This document shows, piece by piece, positions 26,848-33,930 of a stretch of 64,000 nt of DNA. A program made the translations under genes and the position numbers. Every line of letters starts with the position of its first letter. Position 1 is the first letter of the stretch. A model generated the notes under the pieces. The model saw only the letters and a program-made list of their open reading frames with translations. It ran no database searches and was not told the origin of the DNA. Origin of the DNA: Marinobacter fonticola (GTDB taxonomy: Bacteria > Pseudomonadota > Gammaproteobacteria > Pseudomonadales > Oleiphilaceae); contig NZ_CP043042.1 of the NCBI RefSeq assembly GCF_008122265.1, positions 558,001 through 622,000 on the forward strand, read 5' to 3'.

Positions 26848-28503
26848 ATGAGCAAAGAAGAAATTCGCGTCCCCGACCTCGGCGGTTCCGATGCGGTCGA
26901 GGTGATTGAGATTAGCGTTTCCGTCGGCGACACGGTGGCCGAGGAAGATCCCATCCTTGTCGTGGAGTCGGACAAGGCGACGGTCGAGTTGCCGTCACCC
27001 TTCGCTGGCACGATCCGCGAACTGAAGGTGTCGGTGGGCGACAAGGTTAGCCAGGGCGACCTGGTGGGTTATATGGACATTGATGCCGGCGCCGAAGCCC
27101 CGGCGGAAGCCGAGACGCCATCCGAGCCGGAAGCTACGGAAGCGGAGGCGCCCGCCAAGGATGAGGGCGCCAAGGCGGCCCGTAAAGCCAGCGCAGGCAG
27201 CCGCACCGAAACCGTCAAGGTTCCGGACATCGGCGGATCCCAGGACGTCCCCATTATCGAGATTCAGGTGAAAGAGGGCGACGTTATCGACGTGGAAGAT
27301 CCTCTGGTCACCTTGGAATCCGACAAGGCCAGTATGGATGTGCCATCGCCTTTCGCAGGAAAGGTGGGCAAGGTGCTGGTAAAGGAAGGAGACACCGTCA
27401 GCGAAGGCGATGACCTTCTCGAGATGGTCGTGACGGAAGCCGGTGGCGAAGCGGACGAGGAAGCCGAAACCGAAACCGAAGCTACCGAAGAAGCCCCTTC
27501 CGAGAGCGAGGCCCCGGCGCCGGAAAAAGCTCCTGAGCCGAAGCAGCCCGAACCGGCTGCGAGCGACGAGGCTGAGCCCGCGAGCGGAGAGCGTGTCCAT
27601 GCCGGCCCCGCCGTGCGCAAGCTCGCCCGGGAACTGGGCGTGGAATTACCCCGCGTCAACGGCTCGGGCCCCAAAGCCCGCATCACCAAGGACGACGTCC
27701 AGCACTACGTCAAGCAACACATCAAGGCCAGTCAGGCGGGTGTGGCGGCGGGCGCGTCCAGCGGCACTGGTTTGCCCGGGGTCAAGCTACCGGACTTCAG
27801 CAAATTCGGCGAAATCGAACGCAAGTCCATGAGCCGCCTGCATAGCCTCACCGCGGATAGCATGCAGCGCAGCTGGCTCAACGTGCCCCACGTGACGCAG
27901 TTCGAGGAAGCGGATATTACCGGCCTGGAGGAGTTCCGTAAGGCCAAGAAAGCCGCTGGCGAAAAGCAGGGTGTTAAAATTACTCCGCTGCCGTTCATGC
28001 TTAAGGCCTGCGCCTACGCTCTTAAGGCCCTACCTGCCTTTAACGTGGCCCTGGATATGGACAAGCGTGAAGTGGTGCAAAAGCACTACATCCATATCGG
28101 CATCGCCGTGGATACGCCCAATGGCTTGGTAGTGCCCGTTATCCGGGATGTGGACAAGAAAGGCATCTGGGACCTGGCCCGTGAGGCACAGGAGCTGGCT
28201 GCCAAGGCCCGGGACGGCAAGCTGAAAGGCAGCGACATGCAGGGTGGGTGCTTCACCATTACCAGTCTGGGTGGGATCGGTGGTACCGCCTTTACACCCA
28301 TCGTCAACACGCCCGAAGTCGCCATTCTCGGCCTCTCCAGGGCCAGCATGAAGCCTGTCTGGGATGGTACCGCCTTCCAGCCCCGGCTAATGCTGCCGCT
28401 ATCACTGTCCTATGACCACCGGGCCGTGAACGGAGCCGAGGCGGCGCGATTCACCAATGTGCTGAAACAGACGTTGGAGGACATGCGCGAGTTGATGATG
28501 TAG
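26848..28503 (+). CDS. aceF: Pyruvate dehydrogenase E2, dihydrolipoyl acetyltransferase
   Basis: A 551-residue E2p. It has two lipoyl domains, with lysines K43 (ESDKATVELP) and K160 (ESDKASMDVP), joined by Ala/Glu/Pro-rich linkers of about 40 and 60 residues. E. coli AceF has three lipoyl domains. The peripheral-subunit-binding domain is HAGPAVRKLARELGVEL...GPKARITKDDV near residues 250-290. The catalytic domain ends with SYDHRAVNGAEAARF, carrying the active-site histidine. The start follows GACGGAGAG. It is convergent with the GntR gene. Confidence 0.97.
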   Translation: MSKEEIRVPDLGGSDAVEVIEISVSVGDTVAEEDPILVVESDKATVELPSPFAGTIRELKVSVGDKVSQGDLVGYMDIDAGAEAPAEAETPSEPEATEAEAPAKDEGAKAARKASAGSRTETVKVPDIGGSQDVPIIEIQVKEGDVIDVEDPLVTLESDKASMDVPSPFAGKVGKVLVKEGDTVSEGDDLLEMVVTEAGGEADEEAETETEATEEAPSESEAPAPEKAPEPKQPEPAASDEAEPASGERVHAGPAVRKLARELGVELPRVNGSGPKARITKDDVQHYVKQHIKASQAGVAAGASSGTGLPGVKLPDFSKFGEIERKSMSRLHSLTADSMQRSWLNVPHVTQFEEADITGLEEFRKAKKAAGEKQGVKITPLPFMLKACAYALKALPAFNVALDMDKREVVQKHYIHIGIAVDTPNGLVVPVIRDVDKKGIWDLAREAQELAAKARDGKLKGSDMQGGCFTITSLGGIGGTAFTPIVNTPEVAILGLSRASMKPVWDGTAFQPRLMLPLSLSYDHRAVNGAEAARFTNVLKQTLEDMRELMM

Positions 28504-28580
28504 GCGCTGTTCTGCGCAAAGAAGAGAGCCTCGTCCCCCGCAAGCAGCGAGCGCTGGGGGGCGGGAGGTTGGTGTGACAC

Positions 28581-28618
28581 CGTATGCAGGCGACAAGCAT
28601 TCTCTACGCCTGCATGCG
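28581..28618. terminator. Hairpin between convergent aceF and GntR gene
   Basis: Inverted repeat CGTATGCAGGCG/CGCCTGCATGCG (28581-28592, 28607-28618), 12 bp with one G-T pair and a 14-base loop. No clear T-run lies on either side, so its role as a two-way terminator is probable but not certain. Confidence 0.5.
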
Positions 28619-28619
28619 G

Positions 28620-29375
28620 TTATTCTTTGACCGTCGTATTTTTCTTGCCAAGTCCTAAATGCGAGAAAACAACATGCAAGTCATCGCTTGCGCCCTCCTC
28701 ATCGAAATCCAGCTTGGCATCGATATGATCCATGTGATGCATCATAAGTGAGACCGCTTTTTCCGTATCACGGGCGGAAATGGCATCAAGCAGCTCATTG
28801 TGTTCATCGAACGAGCAGTGCGAACGGGTGCCCTTTTCGTACTGGGCGATAATAAGCGAGGTTTGCGAAACCAAGCTGCGCTGGAATCCGATAAACGGCG
28901 TGTTATTCGCGGTTTCCGCTAGTTTCAGATGAAATTCGCCCGATAAGCGAATGCCCGCACCCCGATCCCCTTGAGCGAAACACTTTTGCTCTTCCACTAC
29001 CATTTCTCGCAATGCGTCGAGCTGTTTCTCGGTCGCATGCTGGACGGCCAGCTCCGTGATCGCCCGTTCGACGAGGCGGCGTGCGTAGAGAATCTGACGG
29101 GCCTCTTCCACAGTCGGACTAGCCACCATAGCGCCGCGGTTAGGACGAATGGACACCACGCCTTCATGTGCCAGCTGCGACAACTCTCGCCTGATGATAG
29201 TGCGGCTGACGCCAAATATCTCGCCAAGCGCCTCCTCACTTAACTTGGTGCCGGGCGCCAAGCGGTGCTCAAGAATAGCGTCGAAGATGTGGGCGTAGAT
29301 CGTGTCACTGGTGGTTCCAGTACGTTTCTTGAGAGTTCGACTGACACTTTTGGCGGGGTCCACTTGTTTGCTCAT
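28620..29375 (-). CDS. GntR/FCD-family regulator, proposed purine-catabolism regulator
   Basis: A 251-residue transcription factor. Residues 25-90 are a GntR winged helix-turn-helix (IYAHIFDAILEHRLAPGTKLSEEALGEIFGVSRTIIRRELSQLAHEGVVSIRPNRGAMV). Residues 95-225 form an all-helical FCD ligand domain with the expected metal-type histidines (SGEFHLKLAE, MMHHMDHID). FCD regulators commonly sense small organic acids and bind GT-N-AC palindromes. It stands among purine genes, a GTATAC site lies in its own promoter region, and the same site precedes five or more purine units. I therefore infer that it is their regulator and controls itself. Alternative: a PdhR-like role over aceEF, but no PdhR box is visible. 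It resembles HpxS-type purine regulators in setting only. Confidence 0.9.
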   Translation of the reverse strand: MSKQVDPAKSVSRTLKKRTGTTSDTIYAHIFDAILEHRLAPGTKLSEEALGEIFGVSRTIIRRELSQLAHEGVVSIRPNRGAMVASPTVEEARQILYARRLVERAITELAVQHATEKQLDALREMVVEEQKCFAQGDRGAGIRLSGEFHLKLAETANNTPFIGFQRSLVSQTSLIIAQYEKGTRSHCSFDEHNELLDAISARDTEKAVSLMMHHMDHIDAKLDFDEEGASDDLHVVFSHLGLGKKNTTVKE

Positions 29376-29549
29376 AATCTCTCGCGAATAGGTAGTAAAA
29401 ATGCAGCGCTAAAATGCCTTCTGAACATGCGGCTGTATCCTAAAGTGAACGTTTGGAATAGGCCAGTGTCGGTCACATTTCAAACGCGGGCACTCACTTT
29501 CTGATAGACGTAGCCGTCTTGATCAAGTCTGCATGCCGACAGTGCACTA

Positions 29550-29562
29550 GATAGTATACGAG
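29550..29562. promoter_or_regulatory. GTATAC operator in the GntR promoter region
   Basis: GATAGTATACGAG, core 29554-29559, about 180 bp before the GntR start. A second palindrome, AGTGCACT, lies 12 bp away. It points to self-regulation. Confidence 0.55.
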
Positions 29563-29643
29563 AAATAACACCATTTGACCGAACTTGGCCATAGAGCTTC
29601 ATGAATTTGAGGGTTTGGATGCGTTATGGCTCTACGCAGGTCT

Positions 29644-29909
29644 AGTGTCCCTTAACGAAAGTTCGTCACCTGTCAGAGCCCCGCAGTTCTACCCTGACAA
29701 GGCGCGTACCGCAGGGAAGGGTTATTCCCTTTTCAAGGTGCGCAACGCGGTCAGGGTAGAACTGCGGGGCTCCCTACGGGCGAGGCTGTGCGGCTGCCCG
29801 ACCGCGTTGCACTCACTTGAATTGGCTACGGCCAGTCCTGCGCTCGCGCGCCTTGTCGGGCAGCCGCACAGCGGCGCTGACAGGCGACGAACTTTTGTTA
29901 AGGGACACT
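29644..29909. repeat. 266-bp miniature element with three paired arms
   Basis: Outer arms 29644-29676 and 29877-29909 are 33-bp inverted repeats with 31 matches, beginning AGTGTCCCTTAAC. Inside sit two complete hairpin stems: 29677-29698 with 29750-29771 (22 bp, perfect) and 29785-29802 with 29855-29872 (18 bp, perfect). Folded, it forms a cloverleaf-like three-arm structure. Both inner loops carry related words (GACAAGGCGCG in one, its complement in the other). There is no transposase and no open frame of quality. It looks like a non-autonomous mobile element. No obvious target duplication is seen. Confidence 0.75.
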
Positions 29910-29950
29910 GGTGTACCAGGCAGCATGCCGTCACGAGTTTTCAGGCACCC

Positions 29951-29975
29951 AAAAAAAACCCGCCAAAGGGCGGGT
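29951..29975 (-). terminator. Strong leftward intrinsic terminator without an obvious gene
   Basis: On the minus strand ACCCGCC-CTTT-GGCGGGT is followed by eight T. No protein gene on the minus strand ends here, so it either closes a non-coding transcript or shields the GntR region. Confidence 0.8.
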
Positions 29976-30123
29976 AAATAACACACTGAGGCAGTCGTGT
30001 GTGAAGGGGGGTGGGCACAATGAAGATCGTCGGAGAAATGGCTGCGCGTAAATCGCGCGCCATTTCGAGCAGGGCGTCTGATCAGTCTCAGCCTAACCAG
30101 GCGTCTCGCTCGTCATGTGCATA
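29951..30123 (-). ncRNA. Candidate small RNA
   Basis: On the minus strand a sigma70-like promoter is visible: TTGTGT (30152-30157), 16-bp spacer, TACAAT (30130-30135). About 170 bases on is the strong terminator at 29951. Between them is a stem AAATGGC-GCGC/GCGC-A-GCCATTT near 30035-30065. The only short frame (about 40 codons, starting MARDLRAA) has no ribosome-binding site and runs through the terminator. The unit therefore looks like a non-coding RNA, but nothing proves expression. Confidence 0.35.
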
Positions 30124-30172
30124 GAAATGATTGTATCGAAATTTATCTTAAACACAAGACATTAAATTTTAT

Positions 30173-30186
30173 TTTTGTATACATTT
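30173..30186. promoter_or_regulatory. GTATAC operator, distal site before uraD
   Basis: TTTTGTATACATTT, core 30177-30182. It also lies just upstream of the leftward small-RNA promoter, so it could act on both. Confidence 0.6.
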
Positions 30187-30327
30187 ATTCCGGGAATGTC
30201 CATCGCGATTGACTGCTGACGCTATTGGGATGATAAACCAAGAAAGGCCCATGAAAGAGCGGCTCTTGCTCTTAAGGGGTGCTTCGCTGCTCGTTGTTGG
30301 TTGAAAATGTGTCCTTTATTATTGATA

Positions 30328-30350
30328 CATTGTATACGAATTCGTATATT
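30328..30350. promoter_or_regulatory. GTATAC operator, proximal site before uraD
   Basis: CATTGTATACGAA, core 30332-30337, followed by CGTATATT (GTATAT at 30344-30349), its centre 12 bp on. It lies in the probable uraD promoter. Confidence 0.6.
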
Positions 30351-30409
30351 CTGAGTGGGAGTGCAACGTCTTGTCGGCAAGCAAAATTGACCGTTCGTTT
30401 CTCTAGCGG

Positions 30410-30522
30410 CTTGGCGAGCGGTCAGCTCAACGGGCTTTTAGCGCTGCATCGGTCGCCTTGTCGGGCTGGGGTAAACATGTTGCCGCTCCTCGCCAAGACC
30501 GCTGGCGGTGCGCTAAAGCCCC
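30410..30522 (+). promoter_or_regulatory. Structured uraD leader with interleaved complementary arms
   Basis: CTTGGCGAG (30410-30418) pairs with CTCGCCAAG (30489-30497). GGGCTTTTAGCGC (30432-30444) pairs with GCGCTAAAGCCC (30510-30521) with one bulge. The arms alternate A-B-A'-B', so they form a pseudoknot or compete. GCGGTC (30418-30423) can also pair with GACCGC (30497-30502). It does not match a riboswitch that I recognise. Confidence 0.4.
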
Positions 30523-30610
30523 GGCATTACAGAATCTAGAGCGCAAGGGCTTCTTACCCAGAGGCGACGGTTCACAGCTTGTAGTGGTTCTGATACAGAA
30601 GGAGCAAAGA

Positions 30611-31126
30611 ATGAGTCATTTTCAAACCCTAACACCCTCCAATCTGGGTCGCACGGCCTTTGTTGCCGCGTTTGCCGACATCTATGAGCATTCGCCATGG
30701 GTGGCGGAGCAGGCCTACGATTTGGGCATCGACGAAACAGTAAATGAAATCGAAGTTCTGCATGCGCGGATGGCGCAGATTCTCCTTGATGCTGATCGGG
30801 AGGCCCAACTGACGTTGATCAATGCTCACCCCGACCTTGCGGGCAAGGCCGCAATGCGCGGGGAGCTTACGGCCTCGAGTACCAGTGAGCAGGCAGGTGC
30901 CGGAATTCAGGAGTGTACGCCGGAAGAGTTTGACCGGTTCGTAAGTCTCAACGAGGCTTATAAATCAAAGTTTGGCTTCATTTTTATCATGGCGGTGAAA
31001 GGGAGCAACAGACATCAGATCCTCGCCTCTTTCGACGAGCGGTTGCAAAACACGCCGGAGCAGGAATTCCAGCGCGCACTCAAGGAGATTAACAAGATCG
31101 CCTTGTTCCGCTTGCAGGCGATGTAG
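30611..31126 (+). CDS. uraD: OHCU decarboxylase
   Basis: A 171-residue protein that decarboxylates 2-oxo-4-hydroxy-4-carboxy-5-ureidoimidazoline to S-allantoin, between UraH and PuuE. Family marks are LGRTAFVAAFADIYEHSPWVAEQAY, the INAHPDLAGKAAMRGELTASSTSEQAGAG active-site stretch with its histidine and glutamate, and FDRFVSLNEAYKSKFGFIFIMAVKGSNRHQIL. ATG 30611 is preceded by AGAAGGAGC. The frame is open upstream but that part is leader. It is controlled by two GTATAC sites and sits 115 bp before moaA, well apart from uraH. Confidence 0.95.
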   Translation: MSHFQTLTPSNLGRTAFVAAFADIYEHSPWVAEQAYDLGIDETVNEIEVLHARMAQILLDADREAQLTLINAHPDLAGKAAMRGELTASSTSEQAGAGIQECTPEEFDRFVSLNEAYKSKFGFIFIMAVKGSNRHQILASFDERLQNTPEQEFQRALKEINKIALFRLQAM

Positions 31127-31241
31127 CCCATAGCAGTCTCGGACCGGCCGACCCGGTATCGAAGTGGCGCGGCGCCTTTCGGCCACCGGCGGCTTAGGTT
31201 CCTTAGCGAAATATGCCTCGCAGGATAACGGGAGTAAGTAC

Positions 31242-32243
31242 ATGAAGAGCAACCAGAAGGCCGCTCTACGTGACCGTTTCGGCCGCACCATCGACTATGT
31301 GCGGCTCTCCGTCACCGATCGCTGTGATTTCCGTTGTGTTTACTGCATGGCGGAGGACATGGAGTTCCTGCCCCGCGAACAGATTCTCACTCTGGAGGAA
31401 ATTGCTCGTCTGGCCCGGACCTTCAGCAGCCTGGGCACCCAAAAAATCCGCCTCACCGGCGGTGAGCCCCTGGTCCGAAAAGGTATTCTGGGATTGGTGC
31501 GTGAAATCGGCGCGCTCGGACTGCGTGACTTCGCGATGACTACGAATGGCAGCCAGTTGCCCCGTTATGCCGACGAGCTGAGGGCGGGCGGCCTGCACCG
31601 GCTGAACATCAGCCTGGATTCTCTCGACCCCGAACGTTTCCAGCGGATCACTCGCACAGGCAAGCTGAGCCAGGTTTTGGACGGTATCGATGCGGCTCGT
31701 GAGGCCGGGTTCAAAAGCATCAAGCTGAACGTCGTCATCCTCAAAGGACGCAATGAAGACGAGATTCCCGAGCTAGTCGAGTTTGCACGGCGCAAGCAAG
31801 TAGATATCAGCTTCATCGAGGAAATGCCTCTCGGCGAAATCACCGAGCACGATCGTAGCGAGAGTTTCTTTAGCAGTGACGACGTACGGGCCGTCATACG
31901 GCGCCATCACGAACTGCTGCCGACGGCCGCCGACACCGGAGGGCCCGCCCGTTACTACCGTATGCCCGATAGCCCCATCAAAATCGGCTTCATATCGCCC
32001 CACTCCCACAACTTCTGTTCAACCTGCAACCGTGTACGGGTAACCGTCGAGGGGCGGCTCTTGTTGTGTCTCGGCAACGAGCACTCCATGGATCTACGCA
32101 GGGTCCTGCGCGGGTATCCGGGCGATGACGAGAAGCTTCGGGACTCGATTGTGCAGGCGATGGATTTAAAGCCGGAGCGCCATCATTTCAGCACGGATGG
32201 GGAGGTGCAGGTTTTGCGGTTTATGAATATGACGGGGGGGTAG
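31242..32243 (+). CDS. moaA: GTP 3',8-cyclase, molybdenum cofactor synthesis
   Basis: A 333-residue radical-SAM enzyme that starts Moco synthesis from GTP. The first cluster motif is [11 protein letters not shown] (CX3CX2C). The C-terminal cluster has [20 protein letters not shown] (CX2C...C). [14 protein letters not shown] and TTNGSQL are the usual SAM-contact regions. It ends MNMTGG, near the double-glycine C-terminus of the family. ATG 31242 follows GGGAG. It probably supplies the cofactor for XdhAB, and its place after uraD suggests purine-linked expression. Other Moco genes are not in the window. Confidence 0.97.
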   Translation: MKSNQKAALRDRFGRTIDYVRLSVTDRCDFRCVYCMAEDMEFLPREQILTLEEIARLARTFSSLGTQKIRLTGGEPLVRKGILGLVREIGALGLRDFAMTTNGSQLPRYADELRAGGLHRLNISLDSLDPERFQRITRTGKLSQVLDGIDAAREAGFKSIKLNVVILKGRNEDEIPELVEFARRKQVDISFIEEMPLGEITEHDRSESFFSSDDVRAVIRRHHELLPTAADTGGPARYYRMPDSPIKIGFISPHSHNFCSTCNRVRVTVEGRLLLCLGNEHSMDLRRVLRGYPGDDEKLRDSIVQAMDLKPERHHFSTDGEVQVLRFMNMTGG

Positions 32244-32429
32244 TAAACCCTTTCTCGGATCGGCGCTCCTGCCTAGCGCGATGTAGGATGTTTCTCTTTC
32301 TTTCCTCTTTGGCCACCCCTTTTTCTTAATTAGTTGCACCAGCGCAGCTCCGGCAGAAGAGTCGCCGCCGCCTTGTTCACGAATTTGGCTTGTTCATTAA
32401 TAATGAACATTGCCGTTCTGTGAACACGA
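32244..32429. other. Spacer with palindrome before the island fossils
   Basis: No gene. A perfect palindrome GTTCATTA-A-TAATGAAC lies at 32392-32408, flanked on both sides by GTTCAC/GTGAAC half-sites; the regulator is unknown. Confidence 0.4.
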
Positions 32430-32582
32430 GTGGAGAAGGCAAAAAAATGCGATCTGATTCAGGGTCGGGATAAGTCAGTGATCTCCCGTCATCTGAAGAA
32501 TATTTTTCGGGATGCCGAGCTGGAGCGGGAGGCAGTTGTTGCAAAAAATGCAACAACTGCCGCAGACAGCGCGCTGAGCTGA
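32430..32582 (+). pseudogene. Fragment of a RhuM-family protein
   Basis: A 50-codon open stretch contains GRDKSVISRHLKNIFRDAEL and VVAKNATTAAD. I recognise this as the N-terminal helix-turn-helix-like part of RhuM/virulence-type proteins that accompany restriction systems. The start region is degraded (no good start, expected upstream residues altered) and it stops after 50 codons. It is read as a fossil. Confidence 0.6.
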
Positions 32583-32682
32583 TTGGCCCTGCTCTGAAGG
32601 CTGCTGGCTGGGGCGTGGTGGGCGCAAGTCGGGTGTGTCGCGATGTGTTCGCACCGGGGCGCGGGAAAAATACCAGGTCCGG
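32570..32682 (+). pseudogene. Fragment of a type I restriction R subunit (HsdR) N-terminus
   Basis: In the frame starting at 32570: RAELIGPALKAAGWGVVGAS, then SRVCRDVFAPGRG. This matches the opening region of HsdR proteins as I know them. It overlaps the end of the RhuM fragment in another frame and breaks off before the nuclease core. A third short stretch (EKYQVRVFMDQLDRRENTP, 32665-32729) in a shifted frame also looks protein-derived. Confidence 0.5.
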
Positions 32683-32762
32683 GTGTTCATGGACCAGCTC
32701 GACCGGCGGGAAAATACGCCGGTGTTCTAGGTTCTTCCTCGGCCATCGTGCAAACCAAAGTT

Positions 32763-32801
32763 CCACAAAAAAGCCCCGCTTATGGCGGGGCTTTTTTGTG
32801 G
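32763..32801. terminator. Terminator hairpin in the left repeat
   Basis: CCACAAAAAAGCCCCGC, 5-base loop, then its full complement: a 17-bp stem with A- and T-runs on both sides, so it can stop transcripts in either direction. Confidence 0.85.
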
Positions 32802-32805
32802 AATA

Positions 32806-32854
32806 TGGCGCGCCCGATAGGATTCGAACCTATGACCTTTGCCTCCGGAGGGCA
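32806..32854 (-). pseudogene. Truncated tRNA-Arg(CCG), 3' part only
   Basis: On the minus strand this is the anticodon loop and 3' side of the stem, variable loop, T-arm, acceptor 3' strand and encoded CCA, identical to the intact tRNA at 46145-46221. The D-arm and 5' strand are missing, so it is not functional. Confidence 0.85.
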
Positions 32855-33489
32855 CTGCTTTTGTTCGTTTTAGAGAGGGCCAATCGAGGTAATACAATGC
32901 ACTTCAGGTAGTTAAATGACTTGCTGGTTGTGCGGAAAATCCCTTTTAAAACAAAATGCTGGACATTTTAAGCCAATCTTGGGCACAGGATTGTCTGGTT
33001 GGCGCTGACGAAAAATAACCAGAATGACCGCTGTCTGTATTCATGGATTTCTAGCTTACACACTAAAGCTTCTCGCCGATAACATAGTCAATTTGTCCTG
33101 ATTGGTTTGTCTAAAATCGGTCATGTTAGGTAACTAATATTCATTTCCCTAGTTGGAATATGTGCTCCCTAACCGGTGCGTCAGCCGAGACGCAAGGTAA
33201 TACCATCCGCCCGGGTCGGTGCCGGAAATATCACCAGTGTAAGTCCGCGCAATCACACAGCAGCGATCGTTGTTCTCTGTTCGTCCTCATTAACAGGGTA
33301 TTGCCGAAGCCCCTAACTCCCCTAGTTTATTAACTTTTACAGCACTAAATGAGAACTGCTGCGCACTCACTAGTTGTATAAAAAATTACAAGTAGTTAAT
33401 ATTCTGTTGCCGCGGCTACGTGAGCAGCATGCCGATGCCGCCATCCTCTGGTGTAATTGGACGAGTAGTAACGAATAAGGAGATTCCCG
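32855..33489. other. Left end of the island, no gene seen
   Basis: 635 bp, AT-rich in places, with no credible frame in either strand. An integrase would be expected here next to the repeat, but none is found. It may hold the promoter of the RHS locus. Confidence 0.5.
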
Positions 33490-33930
33490 ATGGGGCGCCG
33501 TAGTACCGCGTGGGCCATTTGTGCCGTTGTTGCCGTAACCTCTCTTTTCAGCCTCGTAACCCATGGGGTCCAATCTGACGAAAGTCCCAATACCGATTTC
33601 CTCGGCGCCCTTTGGGTGGCAGCGCCTCATCACGTTACCAAGGTAGCGATTGAAGATGGCGAAGTGCTCTTCCAGCTTCCCGATAGCCACCACATGCGAG
33701 CGCATGCCGTGGACCCGCGCCGTGGGGTGTTGTGGGGATATGTTCGCGGGGAACTCCGGGCCTACGGATTTGACGGGAAACTGCTGCGCAGCATCGAGGT
33801 GACCAAGTCAGTCCTTCACTACCAGTCCTTCCTGTCCCTGGAGAAACTGCCGCCGGGAATTGCGAAAAAGGGAAGTGTGGTCCCACAAATTGGCGGCGCC
33901 TTGAGTGCCAAGGGATACTGTTGCTGGTAA
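33490..33930 (+). CDS. Detached N-terminal part of the RHS/NHL protein
   Basis: 146 codons behind AAGGAG. Residues 1-27 are a signal peptide or membrane anchor (AICAVVAVTSLFSLVTHG). Then come beta-propeller-like phrases: LWVAAPHHVTKVAIEDGEVLF, AVDPRRGVLWGYVRGELRAYGFDGKLLRSIEV. These are typical of the region ahead of the NHL repeats in large secreted RHS/teneurin-like proteins. The frame ends 26 bases inside the next reading frame, which carries the NHL repeats one frame over. Most simply, one gene has suffered a frameshift or small deletion near 33,900; programmed shifting cannot be excluded. Without the fusion, the main protein would lack its export signal. Confidence 0.55.
   Translation: MGRRSTAWAICAVVAVTSLFSLVTHGVQSDESPNTDFLGALWVAAPHHVTKVAIEDGEVLFQLPDSHHMRAHAVDPRRGVLWGYVRGELRAYGFDGKLLRSIEVTKSVLHYQSFLSLEKLPPGIAKKGSVVPQIGGALSAKGYCCW

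Larger units (their letters stand above)
32728..32854. repeat. Left direct repeat of the genomic island (attL-like)
   Basis: 127 bp, matching 46067-46193 at 117 positions by my count. It contains a terminator hairpin and the 3' part of tRNA-Arg(CCG) from CCA (32806) up to the anticodon stem (32854), where identity ends abruptly. Confidence 0.85.

Noticed and set aside
28620..29375. GntR gene as PdhR of the neighbouring aceEF
   Set aside because: No ATTGGT...ACCAAT box before aceE, and the recurring local palindrome is at purine genes, so a purine role is preferred; it is not fully excluded.
29585..29977. 130-codon frame over the 266-bp element
   Set aside because: Its sequence is dictated by the inverted repeats, and it runs through a terminator.
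30003..30060. Leader peptide for amino-acid attenuation ahead of the leftward terminator
   Set aside because: The short frame has no run of one amino acid, no ribosome-binding site and no biosynthetic gene downstream.
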